Source: Palsa-504 sp963744575 (lineage in GTDB: Bacteria > Actinomycetota > Actinomycetes > Streptosporangiales > Streptosporangiaceae). From it: a stretch of 43,631 nt of DNA. Positions 32,057 through 40,293 of the stretch are shown here, piece by piece. Where the stretch lies: assembly GCA_963744575.1 (NCBI GenBank), contig CAVUUF010000021.1:1-43631 (forward strand). The letters are read 5' to 3'. The notes below the pieces were generated by a model that saw only the letters and a list, made by a program, of their open reading frames with translations, did no database searches and had not been told where the DNA came from. Position 1 is the first letter of the stretch. Every line of letters starts with the position of its first letter. The translations under genes were made by a program, and so were the position numbers.

Positions 32057-32896
32057 ATGCGAGCCGACGACGATACGGCCCCGCGCCAGCCCCTGGACGT
32101 CGGACACCTCCAGAACACCGCGATCCGCCCGGGCGGCCTGTGGCGCGCCCTCGAGGTCACCGAACGCACCGGCTCGACCAACGCCGACCTGCTCAGCCAG
32201 GCCCGGGACGGCGCGCCGGAGGGCGTCGTTCTCGCCGCCGAGGAGCAGATCGCGGGACGCGGCCGGATGGGCCGCACCTGGGTGGCCCCGCCGCGCGCCG
32301 CGCTCACGTTCTCCCTGCTGCTGCGGCCGGACGCGGTGCCACCGGCCCGCCGCGGCTGGCTCCCGCTGCTCACCGGCGTCGCGGTCGCCGAGGCGGTGAC
32401 CGCGACCACCGGCATCGAGACCCGGCTGAAATGGCCGAACGACCTGCTGGCCGGCCCGGCGAAGCTCGCCGGGATCCTGGCCGAGTCGGCAGGCGACGCG
32501 ATCGTGGTCGGCGTCGGCCTCAACGTCGACACCGAACCGGCCGAACTGCCGCCCCCCGGCCCGACGCCGAGCACCGCGCTGCCCGCGACGTCGCTGCGCG
32601 CCGCCGGCGCCCGCGCAACCCCGAGGGAACCGCTGCTGCTCGCCATCCTGGCCGGTTTCGAGCGCTGGTACCAGGCCTGGCGGCAGGCCGCCGGCGACCC
32701 GGACCGCAGCGGGCTCCGCCCCGCCTACATCAGATGGTCCGCCACCATCGGCCGCCCGGTCCGGGCCGAACTACCCGGCGGTCAGCTGCTCTCCGGCCTG
32801 GCCGTCGGCGTCGACTCCGGCGGCAGGCTGCTGGTCCGCGCGTCGCCCGGCGCCGAGGTGCCGGTGGCCGCGGGCGACGTCGTCCACCTGCGCTGA
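32057..32896 (+). CDS. birA: Biotin--[acetyl-CoA-carboxylase] ligase
   Basis: 279 residues from ATG 32057. Makes biotinyl-AMP and loads biotin on carrier domains of acyl-CoA carboxylases. EVTERTGSTNADLL starts the catalytic domain. The biotin/ATP loop is AGRGRMGRTWV. KWPNDLL and KLAGILAES with GVGLNV complete the site, and a C-terminal SH3-like domain follows. There is no N-terminal winged helix, so it is the monofunctional type without repressor role. The carboxylase subunits pccB and accE are a few kb away. Its 3' end overlaps the convergent membrane protein gene by 115 nt. The upstream TAGTGG, 6 nt before the ATG, is a weak -10 match. Confidence 0.95.
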   Translation: MRADDDTAPRQPLDVGHLQNTAIRPGGLWRALEVTERTGSTNADLLSQARDGAPEGVVLAAEEQIAGRGRMGRTWVAPPRAALTFSLLLRPDAVPPARRGWLPLLTGVAVAEAVTATTGIETRLKWPNDLLAGPAKLAGILAESAGDAIVVGVGLNVDTEPAELPPPGPTPSTALPATSLRAAGARATPREPLLLAILAGFERWYQAWRQAAGDPDRSGLRPAYIRWSATIGRPVRAELPGGQLLSGLAVGVDSGGRLLVRASPGAEVPVAAGDVVHLR

Positions 32897-34278
32897 TCCC
32901 TGCCATCAGCGGCCGGCGCGCAGGCCAGCGCCGCCGCCAGGCAGGCGGCCGGCACCGCGGGCACCAGGTAGCGCAAGTCGAAGTCCGCGGTCAGCGGCGG
33001 CACCAGCAGGATCGTCATCGCGAACGCCCAGGCCAGGCCGGCCCCGTAGCCGCCGCGAAATCGCCGGGCCGCCATGACGGCCAGCGCGCCGAGCAGGATC
33101 ATGCCGAGCAGCGTCCCCCGCAGGTACACGTAGCGCTGGTAGCTGACCAGCCACGAGGCGAACGGCTGGACCGCGCGGGTGGGCGCGGGCCGCCCGCCGT
33201 CGTAGGCGGCCTGGTCGCCGGCCACGGTGCCGCCGCCCGGCGTGCGCATCGCCGCCGGGACCCAGGCCGTCGCGGCGCCGGCGAACTGGTACCGGTCCAC
33301 GATCCCGGTGTCCGGGTGGACCGGCCGGCCGGGGTAGAAGCTCAGCGCTACGTCGTGCCCCACCGCGGCGAGGTATCCGCCTGGCTGCGCGACGATGGCC
33401 CGCCGCGCGAAATCGAGCGCCAGCGAGTTGGTCCGCGCCGAGAACCGCCCGCCGGGCATCCGCAGCAGCGGGGAGTTGCCGTCCCAGATGTACAGCGACG
33501 ACGCGATCCGCGGGCCCGGCGGCGGGCACAGCACCCGCTCGCCGGCCGGGGGCCTGATCACCGCGCAGTCCGCGAACAACATCGTCCGCGACCACAGGTA
33601 CGCCCCGTCGCTCCTGGTCAGGGTGAACTGGTGCTGGTGCAGGCCGAACCAGGCGGCGTAGGCCGCGACCGGGAGCGCGCCGGCCAGCAGCGCGGCCGCC
33701 ACGCTCAGCAGGCCCGCCCGCTGGATCACCAGCGCGATCAGCAGCACCACCAGCAGTGCCAGCCCCACCGGCCACAGGATCGCCGACACCCCCAGCACGA
33801 AGGCCGCGGCGGTGGTGCGGGCTGGCCGCCGCTCGCCGGCCGGCCAGAGCACCAGGCCCAGGGCGACCAGAACCAGGAAGCCGAACGGGACGTCTGGCAC
33901 GACATCGTGTTCGAGCTGGAGCTCGTACGCATCGAAGAGCACCGGGACAGCCGCGAGCGTCGCGCCCCAGGCGGGCAGTCCGTAGCGCCGCGCCGGCAGG
34001 TAGATGAGCACGCCCATGACCAGGCCCATCAGGTGCTGGACGGCGGCCACCAGGGCCAGGCTGTGCAGCGGCCGGAGCACCCACAGCAGAAGTGCGTAGC
34101 CGCCCACCCGGCTCGGGTCAGGGATCAGCCGCAAGCCGCTCGCCAGGTAGGACGCCGAGTCCCCGCCAAACCACATGACCGGCCGGAAGGCCAGCATGAC
34201 CAGCACCCGCAGCACGACGGCAGCCGCCAGCACCAGCCCGAAGACCCAATGTCGCCGCGCCACCATTACCAGGCCCAC
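32782..34278 (-). CDS. GT-C-like polytopic membrane protein B
   Basis: 498 residues from GTG 34278, a start supported by TAAACT ending 6 nt upstream; ATG 34266 is an alternative. About ten hydrophobic segments occur, with a first outer loop containing Asp (MWFGGDSASYLASG), a second loop LQLEHDVVPDVPFGFLV, and a large outer loop with FADCAVIRPPAGERVLCP and YIWDGNSPLL. It is a clear paralog of the protein encoded at 30297-32036, lying on the same strand with birA between. A glycosyltransferase role using lipid-linked sugar is inferred from the fold only. The last 35 or so residues (from RWTTSPAATG) are antisense to birA and low complexity, so the functional end may be earlier. Confidence 0.77.
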   Translation of the reverse strand: MGLVMVARRHWVFGLVLAAAVVLRVLVMLAFRPVMWFGGDSASYLASGLRLIPDPSRVGGYALLLWVLRPLHSLALVAAVQHLMGLVMGVLIYLPARRYGLPAWGATLAAVPVLFDAYELQLEHDVVPDVPFGFLVLVALGLVLWPAGERRPARTTAAAFVLGVSAILWPVGLALLVVLLIALVIQRAGLLSVAAALLAGALPVAAYAAWFGLHQHQFTLTRSDGAYLWSRTMLFADCAVIRPPAGERVLCPPPGPRIASSLYIWDGNSPLLRMPGGRFSARTNSLALDFARRAIVAQPGGYLAAVGHDVALSFYPGRPVHPDTGIVDRYQFAGAATAWVPAAMRTPGGGTVAGDQAAYDGGRPAPTRAVQPFASWLVSYQRYVYLRGTLLGMILLGALAVMAARRFRGGYGAGLAWAFAMTILLVPPLTADFDLRYLVPAVPAACLAAALACAPAADGRDQRRWTTSPAATGTSAPGDARTSSLPPESTPTARPESS

Positions 34279-34284
34279 CAGCGG

Positions 34285-34290
34285 AGTTTA
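34285..34290 (-). promoter_or_regulatory. -10 box for membrane protein B
   Basis: TAAACT on the - strand ends 6 nt before GTG 34278. It lies in the 55-nt divergent gap with the PH-domain gene. Confidence 0.5.
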
Positions 34291-34333
34291 TGCCGGCCCC
34301 CGTTGGCTCGCCGGACGTGCCACTATGTGGCGT

Positions 34334-34852
34334 ATGATTCCCGACCCGTCGCTCACTGACGACGAGCAACTGGTGCTGCGGCTGCGGCCGCACGCCAAGA
34401 CGCTGATCCGGCCGGCGCTGGTGGCGGCGGGTGTGGTGGCGGTCGCGCTGGTGGCGGAGGTGGCGATCCCGCCCGGGACGGCGGCGGCGGTGGAACGGCT
34501 GGTGGTGGCGGCGGTGGCGATCCTGGGCCTGATGCTGTGGCTGATGGTGCCGGTGCTGCGCTGGCGGACGACGACGTATGAGCTGACCACCCGGCGGCTG
34601 CGGATGCGCGACGGCATCGTGACCCGGCACGGCCGGGACATCCCGCTGGCCAGGATCAGCGACATCTCGTTCGAGAAGGGCCTGCTCGACCGGGTGCTCG
34701 GCAGCGGGCGGCTGGTCGTGGAGTCGGCCGGCGAGCACGGCCAGATCCTGCTGAACGACATCCCCCGGGTGGAGGCCACGCAGGCCACGCTGTTCCGGCT
34801 GGTCGAAGCCGAACAGCGCAGGCTCGAGCGGAACAGCCGGAACCAGCCGTGA
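34334..34852 (+). CDS. Bacterial PH-domain membrane protein (bPH2 type)
   Basis: 172 residues from ATG 34334; ATG 34325 is in frame and would add three residues. The start DEQLVLRLRPHAKTLIRPAL leads into two membrane helices (LVAAGVVAVALVAEVAI and LVVAAVAILGLMLWLMVPVL). Then comes the bPH2/YdbT-like domain: WRTTTYELTTRRLRMRDGIVTR and IPLARISDISFEKGLLDRVLGSGRLVVES, ending in a charged helix. The function is not known; such proteins are common in Actinobacteria near birA and purK. It lies divergently from membrane protein B and 126 nt before the response regulator gene. Confidence 0.85.
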   Translation: MIPDPSLTDDEQLVLRLRPHAKTLIRPALVAAGVVAVALVAEVAIPPGTAAAVERLVVAAVAILGLMLWLMVPVLRWRTTTYELTTRRLRMRDGIVTRHGRDIPLARISDISFEKGLLDRVLGSGRLVVESAGEHGQILLNDIPRVEATQATLFRLVEAEQRRLERNSRNQP

Positions 34853-34966
34853 CCGCTGGAAACACAAGCCCGCCTGGCCAGGGCAGTAACCCAGCCCGTT
34901 CGGATTAATTCGCGATCATGGAAGGCTGAGGCTGCCCCGCGAGGCGGCCGCTTTTTACCGTTCCTT

Positions 34967-34972
34967 TACTAT
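34967..34972 (+). promoter_or_regulatory. -10 box for the leaderless response regulator gene
   Basis: TACTAT ends 6 nt before ATG 34979, in an AT-rich stretch (CCTTTACTATTTATCT) with no Shine-Dalgarno. It is the best -10 of the window. Confidence 0.65.
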
Positions 34973-34978
34973 TTATCT

Positions 34979-35650
34979 ATGACCCGCGTGCTCCTCGCCG
35001 AGGACGATACCTCGATCTCCGAACCGCTGTCCCGCGCGCTGCGCCGGGAGGGATACGAGGTGGACGTCACGTCGGACGGGCTGGCCACGCTCGACCGGGC
35101 GCTGGGCGAGGGCGCCGACCTGATCCTGCTCGACATCGGCCTGCCCGAACTCGACGGGCTCGAGGTATGCCGACGGGTCCGGGCCGGCGGGTACGCCGTG
35201 CCGGTGCTGATCCTCACCGCGCGCGCCGACGAGGTGGACACGGTGGTCGGCCTCGACGCGGGCGCCGACGACTATGTCACCAAGCCGTTCCGGCTGGCCG
35301 AACTGCTGGCCCGGGTCCGGGCCCTGCTGCGGCGCGGAACGGCGGAAGGGTCGGCCGCGCTCGGCGTGCGGATCGACCCGGACGCCCGCCGGGCCTGGCA
35401 CGGCGATACCGAGCTCGACCTGACCACCAAGGAATTCGACCTGCTCTGGATCCTGCTGCGCGACGCGGGCAAGGTGGTCACCCGCGAGCAGATCATGCGC
35501 GAGGTCTGGGACGCGAAGTGGTGGACGTCCACCAAGACGCTCGACATGCACATTTCCTGGCTGCGCCGCAAGCTCGGTGACGACGCGCACAGCCCCAGGT
35601 ACATCACCACGGTCCGGGGCGTCGGATTCCGCTTTGAGCGCGGCGACTAA
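34979..35650 (+). CDS. OmpR-family response regulator
   Basis: 223 residues from ATG 34979. The receiver domain (1-120) has the acidic pair in VLLAEDD, the phospho-Asp in LILLDIGLPELDG (about residue 51), LTAR and the KPF lysine. The winged helix (about 130-220) includes LTTKEFDLLWILL, REQIMREVWDAKWW and KTLDMHISWLRRKLG, ending with YITTVRGVGFRFE. It is the transcriptional output of the two-component system with the kinase gene 26 nt downstream. The target genes are not shown by the sequence. Confidence 0.95.
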   Translation: MTRVLLAEDDTSISEPLSRALRREGYEVDVTSDGLATLDRALGEGADLILLDIGLPELDGLEVCRRVRAGGYAVPVLILTARADEVDTVVGLDAGADDYVTKPFRLAELLARVRALLRRGTAEGSAALGVRIDPDARRAWHGDTELDLTTKEFDLLWILLRDAGKVVTREQIMREVWDAKWWTSTKTLDMHISWLRRKLGDDAHSPRYITTVRGVGFRFERGD

Positions 35651-35676
35651 CCCCGCGCGGCCCGCGGGGTGACCCG

Positions 35677-36681
35677 GTGCGCAAGAGACTCTGGTACTCG
35701 GGCTTCGCCGTGGCGGTCCTCGCCGTCCTCGTCGTGGGCGTGCCCGCCCTGGTCATGGGCGCCGGGCACGGCGCGGTCGCGCTGGCCGTGATCGCCGCGC
35801 TGATGGCCGTGGCGGTCGCGCTGGCCGGCTGGCTGACCGCGGTGCTGGGCCGCCGTCTGGCCCGGCCGGTCGAGGAACTCGCCGATGCGGCCGCCCGGCT
35901 CGGGGCGGGCGACCCGCGTCCGCTCGGCCGCCGGTACGGGGTGGCCGAACTCGATCAGGTGGCCGACGGGCTGGATACCTCGGCGCGCCGGATCGGCAGC
36001 CTGCTCGCCGCGGACCGCGAACTCGCGGTGGACGCCTCGCACCAGCTGCGCACGCCGCTGACCGCGCTGTCGATGCGGCTGGAGGAGATGATCGCGGCGG
36101 CGGACGATCCCGAGGTGGTCCGGGAGGAGGGCAGCGCCGCCCTCACCCAGGCCGAGCGCCTGGCCGACGTGGTCTCCCAGCTGCTCAGCCCGGCCCGCCG
36201 GGCGACCGCGGCGTCGGCCGCCCCCACCGGCATCGACGAGATCGTGCGGCAGCAGGTCGTGGAGTGGGAACCGGCCTTCCGCCGGGTCCGGCGCAAGCTC
36301 GTGGTGATCGGCGAGCGCGGCCTGCAGGCGCACGTCACCCCGGGCGGGCTGGCCCAGGTGCTGGCCACCCTGCTGGACAACGCGCTCATGCACGGGGGCG
36401 GGACGGTGACGTTGCAGACCTCGCAGAACGCGCGTTCGGTCGTGATCGAGGTCCGGGACGAGGGGAAGGGCGTCCCGCCGGAACTGGTGTCCCGGATCTT
36501 CGAGCGGAGCGTCAGCAGCCGCCCGGAGGGTACCGGGCTCGGGCTGGCGCTGGCGCGGACCATGGCCGCGGCGGACGGCGGCCGGGTCGTGCTGGTCAAG
36601 CCCAAGCCCGCCACGTTCGCGGTCTTCCTGCCCAGGCACCCGCCCCGGCCGGGCACCCAGCCCGTCCGCGGCCCCGCCTGA
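35677..36681 (+). CDS. Sensor histidine kinase
   Basis: 334 residues from GTG 35677, cotranscribed with the response regulator. Two N-terminal helices lie close together (YSGFAVAVLAVLVVGVPALV and VALAVIAALMAVAVALAGWL), so there is almost no extracytoplasmic sensor; signals may be sensed in the membrane or by a partner. A HAMP-like linker (RRLARPVEELADAAARLGAGD) is followed by the H-box ASHQLRTPLTAL (His about 122), N-box TLLDNALMHG, VRDEGKGVP, IFERSV and GTGLGLALA. The lack of a sensor loop is the one notable property. Its stop faces the GtrA gene across 26 nt. Confidence 0.94.
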   Translation: MRKRLWYSGFAVAVLAVLVVGVPALVMGAGHGAVALAVIAALMAVAVALAGWLTAVLGRRLARPVEELADAAARLGAGDPRPLGRRYGVAELDQVADGLDTSARRIGSLLAADRELAVDASHQLRTPLTALSMRLEEMIAAADDPEVVREEGSAALTQAERLADVVSQLLSPARRATAASAAPTGIDEIVRQQVVEWEPAFRRVRRKLVVIGERGLQAHVTPGGLAQVLATLLDNALMHGGGTVTLQTSQNARSVVIEVRDEGKGVPPELVSRIFERSVSSRPEGTGLGLALARTMAAADGGRVVLVKPKPATFAVFLPRHPPRPGTQPVRGPA

Positions 36682-36707
36682 CCGGAAGTCCCGGGAACCC
36701 CGGGGAA

Positions 36708-37355
36708 CTAGCGGCGCCGGGAGTCGGCCGCGTCGAGGGCCTCCTGCGGCGGCCCGTATTCGGGCCGGTACGACTCGCGCCGGGGCCGCGCGTGCGCGGG
36801 CACGTGCCTGCGCGGGTGCCTCCCGGCCGGGCTGGCCAGGAGTTCCGCCGCCTCGCTGCTTTCGGCGACGGGATCGACCAGACCCGACACCGCGGCTTCC
36901 CCGGCGGCCACGGCGGCTCCGCGGGCATCGGCCAGGAACACCCACTTCTTGTAGGAGAAGTACCGGAAGATCGTGCCGAGCCCGGTGCCGGCCACGCTGG
37001 CCGCGTTGTAGGCCAGCGCGCCCTTCAGGCCGAACCCGTAGGTGACCAGGGCGATGACGACCTCGGCGATGGCCAGGCCGACGATGTTCAGCGCGACGAA
37101 CAAGATGCCCTCACGCCAGAAAGCCTGGTTGGCCCGGTGCCGGAAGGTCCAGAACCGGCTGCCGAGGTAGGTGACCACGGTCGCGGCGGCGATGGACAGG
37201 CCCTTGGAGACCATCGGCCCGATGCCGAGGACGCCGTGCAGGTAGGCTGCGCCGCCCAGGTCGACGACCGACCCGGTCAGCCCCACCAGGCCGAACTTCG
37301 CCAGTTCCGGGATCAGCTCGGCGAAACGTTTGCGTAGGCTCACCAGCCTGGGCAT
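36708..37355 (-). CDS. GtrA-family membrane protein
   Basis: 215 residues from ATG 37355, chosen because AAAGGA precedes it by about 9 nt and the family begins at this point; the frame is open further upstream. Four helices of the GtrA fold: ELAKFGLVGLTGSVVDLGGA, SKGLSIAAATVVTYLGSRFW, ILFVALNIVGLAIAEVVIAL and ALAYNAASVAGTGLGTIFRY followed by FSYKKWVF. GtrA-like proteins are thought to flip or move polyprenyl-phosphate sugars used in cell-envelope glycosylation, which fits the two GT-C-like proteins nearby. The C-terminal 60 residues are Ala/Pro/Arg-rich and disordered-looking. It lies downstream of the NCS1 permease gene by 142 nt. Confidence 0.88.
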   Translation of the reverse strand: MPRLVSLRKRFAELIPELAKFGLVGLTGSVVDLGGAAYLHGVLGIGPMVSKGLSIAAATVVTYLGSRFWTFRHRANQAFWREGILFVALNIVGLAIAEVVIALVTYGFGLKGALAYNAASVAGTGLGTIFRYFSYKKWVFLADARGAAVAAGEAAVSGLVDPVAESSEAAELLASPAGRHPRRHVPAHARPRRESYRPEYGPPQEALDAADSRRR

Positions 37356-37497
37356 ACGAAACGGTCCTTTCCGGACGGCGTTGTCAGGCCTGCGCGTCAA
37401 CCCCGTACAGGCTCCGGACACGACCCGCACATGCTACCGCCGCGCCTCAGTACCAGGTCCGCTTCCCGGAAAGGAACCCTGAAACCGCCCGCGGTGG

Positions 37498-38928
37498 TCA
37501 GGCGGCGAGCGTGTTCTCCCGCCCGGTCCCGGCGATGGCGTGCCAGGTCAGGTAGACCGCGGCGGTGATCACGAACCCGGCCTCGAAGGTCAGGTCGCCG
37601 ACGGCCGGGACGTGGGTCGGCACCAGCCCGACGTACTTGGTCTGGTTGGAGAACAGCCAGATCGACAGGCCCATCCCGATGAGCATGGCGGCCGGCCCGG
37701 CCCAGTTCGTCCGCCTGGTGTCGAACAGCAGGGTCTCGTCCGGGTTGCGCCGCAGCATCAGGTCGCAGAAGTAGACGGCCAGCCATGGGGCGATCCAGTA
37801 CGCGATGATCAGCAGGAAGTTCTGGTAATCGCTCCCCGCGTTGTGCAGGCCGCTCCAGGCCAGGAAGAACCCGATGGTGCCGAACCCGAGCGCCACGATC
37901 GCCCGGCGCAGCGAGAGCGGCAGCTTGATGCCGATCGCGGTGAACGACAGCGCGCCCGAGTAGATGTTGAGCACGTTCGCCGAGACCGCGCCGAGCGCGA
38001 TGGCCAGCAGCGTGAGGTCGGCCAGCGGCTTGGCCAGCAGCCCGGTGAAGGCGCCGGTCGGGTTGCTGCCCAGCGCGTCGGACGCGCTGACCAGGGTGGC
38101 GGCGGCCGCGCCGACGATCTCGAGCAGCGCGCAGGACAGGAACAGCCCCATCCCGGACCACCAGGCGATGGCGGCCTTGCTCGTGTCCGGCTTGAAGTAC
38201 CTGGTGTAGTCGGACGCGTACGGGTTCCACCCCACCGCGTAGCCGAACGACGCGCCCAGCGTCAGCAGGAACGCACCGGGGATGGTGTGGTGGGAGGCGC
38301 CCGGGTGGGCCTTGCTCAGGATGACGCCGGAGGCGATCAGGAAGATGACGGTGAGGATGGGGAAGGCGTACCGCTCGAACGTGTGCACCAGGTTGTAGCC
38401 GAAGAACGCCACGAAGACCTGCACCGCCACGATGATGAGCAGGCAGAGCACCTGCGGCAGGTGGGTGAGCACGTTCAGCGCGAAGGCGCCGCTGACGCTG
38501 TTCACCGCGAACCAGCCGATCCCGGCGGTTACCGAGTTCAGCCCGGCGGGCAGCGCGTTGCCCCAGAAACCGAACCCGAGCCGGCTCAGCACCATCTGCG
38601 GCACTCCGTACTTGGGGCCGCGCAGGGACAGGATCCCCTGGGTGAGGCCGCCGATGGCGCTGCCCAGGATCAGGGCCAGCGCCGCCGACCAGAAGCCGAG
38701 GCCGAACCCCGCGACCGCGAGCACGCCGACGAAGATCGTGGCGAACTCCATGTTCGGCGAGGTCCAGGTCCAGAAGAGCTGGATCGGCCGGCCGTGCCGC
38801 TCGTTGAGCGGGATGAATTCCGCCCCGCCCGGCTCGACCGCGATGACCTGCGTGCCGTAGCTGCCCTCACGGACGAGGACGCCAGGCTCGGCGCCGCTGT
38901 GCGTGACATCCTGATCGCGTGTCGCCAT
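37498..38928 (-). CDS. NCS1-family purine/cytosine-type permease
   Basis: 476 residues from ATG 38928, with GGGGAG about 9 nt upstream. About twelve helices. The N-terminal hydrophilic part EPGGAEFIPLNERHGRPIQ precedes the family motif FWTWTSPNMEFATIFVG. GPKYGVPQMVLSRLGFGFWGNALP and GWNPYASDYTRYFKPDTSKAAIAWWSG are typical of the NCS1 transporter signature, and the late stretch IAYWIAPWLAVYFCDL matches. Members import cytosine, purines, allantoin, hydantoins or hydroxymethylpyrimidine with a cation. Substrate cannot be read here; purK and purE on the other side of the promoter suggest a nucleobase. The 5' leader holds a two-stem structure. Confidence 0.9.
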   Translation of the reverse strand: MATRDQDVTHSGAEPGVLVREGSYGTQVIAVEPGGAEFIPLNERHGRPIQLFWTWTSPNMEFATIFVGVLAVAGFGLGFWSAALALILGSAIGGLTQGILSLRGPKYGVPQMVLSRLGFGFWGNALPAGLNSVTAGIGWFAVNSVSGAFALNVLTHLPQVLCLLIIVAVQVFVAFFGYNLVHTFERYAFPILTVIFLIASGVILSKAHPGASHHTIPGAFLLTLGASFGYAVGWNPYASDYTRYFKPDTSKAAIAWWSGMGLFLSCALLEIVGAAAATLVSASDALGSNPTGAFTGLLAKPLADLTLLAIALGAVSANVLNIYSGALSFTAIGIKLPLSLRRAIVALGFGTIGFFLAWSGLHNAGSDYQNFLLIIAYWIAPWLAVYFCDLMLRRNPDETLLFDTRRTNWAGPAAMLIGMGLSIWLFSNQTKYVGLVPTHVPAVGDLTFEAGFVITAAVYLTWHAIAGTGRENTLAA

Positions 38929-38946
38929 CTGCGCGCTCCCCTCGGG

Positions 38947-39000
38947 GTGGCCCCATGATCATAAGTCTTCTACCCCGATAAATACGGGGCGAAAGGCCAC
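38947..39000 (-). promoter_or_regulatory. Two-stem leader upstream of the NCS1 permease
   Basis: On the - strand GTGGCC (39000-38995) pairs with GGCCAC (38952-38947) around an inner hairpin CCCCG-TATTTAT-CGGGG (38989-38973). The outer stem ends about 18 nt before the permease start. It may be a regulatory RNA or a bidirectional operator; it does not match the TPP or purine riboswitch consensus as I know them. Confidence 0.4.
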
Positions 39001-39022
39001 TATGTTTCGTAGCAGAAAATCC

Positions 39023-39086
39023 TTGACGGCCAGGGAACGGTTGCGTTACATCCTGGCCTCAGGCCCTGCCGCCGGTCCCGTAGGGT
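39023..39086 (+). promoter_or_regulatory. Promoter elements of purK
   Basis: TTGACG (39023-39028) and TACATC (39047-39052) are spaced by 18 nt. A second -10, TAGGGT (39081-39086), ends 7 nt before GTG 39094 for a leaderless transcript. There may be two start sites. Confidence 0.5.
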
Positions 39087-39093
39087 ACCGAGC

Positions 39094-40293
39094 GTGACTA
39101 ATTCCGCCGATCCGTCGCCGCCCGCCCCCGCCGCGCCGCCCGCCCCCGTCGCGCTGCCCGGCGTGCCCGTGGTGGGCATGATCGGCGGCGGCCAGCTGGC
39201 CCGGATGACCAGCCAGGCCGCCACCGGACTTGGCGTGGGCTTCCGGGTGCTGGCCGGCGACGCCGCCGACAGCGCGGCCCAGGTGGTGGCGGGAACCCGG
39301 GTGGGGGACTACCGCTCGCTGGCCGACCTGCGCGCCTTCGCAGCGGATTGCGACGTGCTCACCTTCGACCACGAGCACGTGCCCGGGCCGCATCTCCAGG
39401 CTCTCGGACAAGAAGGCGTCAAGGTCAGGCCGGGCGCCGCGGCGCTGCGCTTCACCCAGGACAAGCTGGCGATGCGGGAGCGGCTGACCGGTCTCGGCGT
39501 GGCCTGCCCGAGGTTCGCGCCGGTGCGCGCCGTCGCCGAGGTGGAGGAGTTCGCGGACGGCCGGTGGCCGGTGGTGCTCAAGGCGGTCAGCGGCGGCTAC
39601 GACGGCAAGGGCGTGTGGGTGTGCGAGACCGCCGCCGGGGCCGCCGAGGTGCTCGGCCACGACATCGGGGTAATGGCGGAGGAGTACGTCGAGTTCGAAC
39701 GCGAGCTGGCGGTGCTCGCGGCGTGCTCGCCGCACCGGCAGGGTGCGGTGTATCCGGTGGTGCAGACGGTGCAGCGGGACGGCGTCTGCCGCGAGGTGAT
39801 CGCGCCCGCGCCCGGCCTGGCCCCCGGGCGCCGGGCCGCGGCGCAGGAACTGGCGCTGCTGATCGCCAGGGAGTTCGGCGTGACCGGGCTGCTGGCGGTG
39901 GAGATGTTCGAGACGCCGGCCGGGCTGCTGGTCAACGAGCTCGCGATGCGCCCGCACAACACCGGTCACTGGACAATCGAGGGCGCGCGCACGTCCCAGT
40001 TCGAGCAGCACCTGCGGGCCGTCCTGGACCTGCCGCTCGGCTCGCCGGCCATGGCCGTCCCGGCCGCGGTGATGGCCAACGTGCTCGGCGGCGACGACGC
40101 GGACGTCTACGACCGGTACATCCACGTGATGGCCGGCGACCCGGCGGTCAAGGTGCACATGTACGGCAAGCCGGTGCGCCCGGGCCGGAAGATCGGCCAC
40201 GTCACGGTGACCGGCGACGACCCGGCCGGCCTGGCCGACCGGGCCCGCCGCGCCGCCAGCTACCTGCGCTGGGGCAAGGAGGACGGGCAATGA
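39094..40293 (+). CDS. purK: N5-carboxyaminoimidazole ribonucleotide synthase
   Basis: 399 residues from GTG 39094. Uses ATP and bicarbonate to carboxylate AIR, giving the substrate of PurE. After a Pro/Ala-rich leader of about 25 residues comes VVGMIGGGQLARMTSQAA. The ATP-grasp part has the adenine-contact stretch QDKLAMRERL, VVLKAVSGGYDGKGVW, EEYVEFERELAVLA and LAVEMFETPAGLLVNELAMRPHNTGHWTIEG. Its TGA overlaps the ATG of purE (ATGA), so the pair is translationally coupled. The N-terminal extension is low complexity; a later start is not supported by the -10 spacing. Confidence 0.97.
   Translation: MTNSADPSPPAPAAPPAPVALPGVPVVGMIGGGQLARMTSQAATGLGVGFRVLAGDAADSAAQVVAGTRVGDYRSLADLRAFAADCDVLTFDHEHVPGPHLQALGQEGVKVRPGAAALRFTQDKLAMRERLTGLGVACPRFAPVRAVAEVEEFADGRWPVVLKAVSGGYDGKGVWVCETAAGAAEVLGHDIGVMAEEYVEFERELAVLAACSPHRQGAVYPVVQTVQRDGVCREVIAPAPGLAPGRRAAAQELALLIAREFGVTGLLAVEMFETPAGLLVNELAMRPHNTGHWTIEGARTSQFEQHLRAVLDLPLGSPAMAVPAAVMANVLGGDDADVYDRYIHVMAGDPAVKVHMYGKPVRPGRKIGHVTVTGDDPAGLADRARRAASYLRWGKEDGQ

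Noticed and set aside
38947..39000. TPP or purine riboswitch upstream of the NCS1 permease
   Set aside because: The CTGAGA and ACCTGA boxes of the TPP element and the conserved loop sequences of the purine element are absent.
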